Shown here: piece after piece, positions 63,920 through 64,000 of the stretch
How positions within the stretch are numbered: position 1 is the stretch's first letter
Layout: each line of letters opens with the position of its first letter
Source: Bacteroidaceae bacterium
GTDB lineage: Bacteria > Bacteroidota > Bacteroidia > Bacteroidales > Bacteroidaceae
Direction of reading: 5' to 3'
DNA: 64,000 nucleotides
Assembly (NCBI GenBank): GCA_017619585.1
Contig: JAFZSA010000018.1
Span: 45,244 to 109,243 of the forward strand
Made by a program: the position numbers and the translations under genes
Notes under the pieces: generated by a model
The model's database searches: none
What the model saw: the letters and a program-made list of their open reading frames with translations, nothing else
Told to the model about the DNA's origin: nothing

Positions 63920-64000
63920 GCTAACCCCTAACCCCTAACCACTAACCGATTTCTCAAACCCCTAACCGCTAACCGATTTCGCTAACCGCTAACCCCTAAC
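63920..64000. repeat. Telomere-like CTAACCC repeat array, runs off the window
   Basis: Units of CTAACCC/CTAACCG, with AACCGATTTC interruptions. About ten units are visible and the array is cut by the window end. Confidence 0.85.

Overview
The window reads as chromosomal DNA of a Bacteroidales bacterium, most likely Prevotellaceae. Four things support this: a BspA-type leucine-rich surface protein, many secreted proteins ending in Bacteroidetes-type C-terminal sorting tails, lineage families such as DUF2723 and DUF3098, and promoters of the Bacteroidetes form (TTG/TTTG, about 19-21 bases, TAnnTTTG). No rRNA, tRNA, CRISPR array, transposase or phage gene was seen. The left edge cuts a flotillin gene; the right edge ends in intergenic repeat DNA just after pnp.

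Layout. 1-9.1 kb holds housekeeping and metabolic genes: flotillin/NfeD, a Nudix hydrolase, topA, aroK, speA, argB, and an ECF sigma factor with a probable anti-sigma partner. 9.1-18.7 kb has a repeat-rich gap, a large secreted GH2 beta-galactosidase with a discoidin domain, a VanX-like dipeptidase, a membrane-tethered winged-helix regulator, a DUF2723 membrane protein and DUF3098. 18.7-30.4 kb has an OmpA porin and a long co-directional core block (acetyltransferase-like, parE, coaD, S41 protease, ybeY, ruvB, SpmAB-like protein, flippase) followed by an ORF6N protein. 30.6-35.4 kb has two coupled secreted proteins sharing a cohesin-like domain; the larger is BspA-like with InlB-type repeats and a dockerin-like segment. 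35.4-36.5 kb has no gene but unusual inverted repeats. 36.5-40.8 kb is an operon with a NanM-like Kelch domain fused to a sodium symporter, a DUF559 nuclease-like protein and an AGE epimerase; a sialic-acid lyase lies separately at 51 kb. 41-42 kb is a PIN toxin-antitoxin pair between direct repeats. 42-51 kb has a GLUG-repeat secreted protein, then a membrane AraC regulator divergent from a small membrane protein, a lipoprotein, a sorting-tail protein and an alkylsulfatase. 52-58 kb has RlpA, two SGNH proteins plus an MBOAT acyltransferase (glycan O-acetylation), and a third SGNH hydrolase. 58-64 kb has manC, HIT, greA, a thioredoxin-fold lipoprotein and pnp.

The most striking property is the density of short dispersed repeats, several of which are translated inside genes. 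A GC-rich 31-bp palindromic element (core CTCCCCCAAAGGGGGAG) occurs in intergenic DNA. It also occurs inside the Kelch-symporter gene (at least six copies or relatives), at the extreme N-terminus of the flippase and of the epimerase, and apparently in GH2, the anti-sigma and the GLUG protein. A/T-rich repeat families are likewise translated in the ECF sigma linker, a DUF2723 loop and a sorting tail. A second notable structure is a 174-bp nested inverted repeat at 36063-36236 with eight ATRTACC-type boxes.
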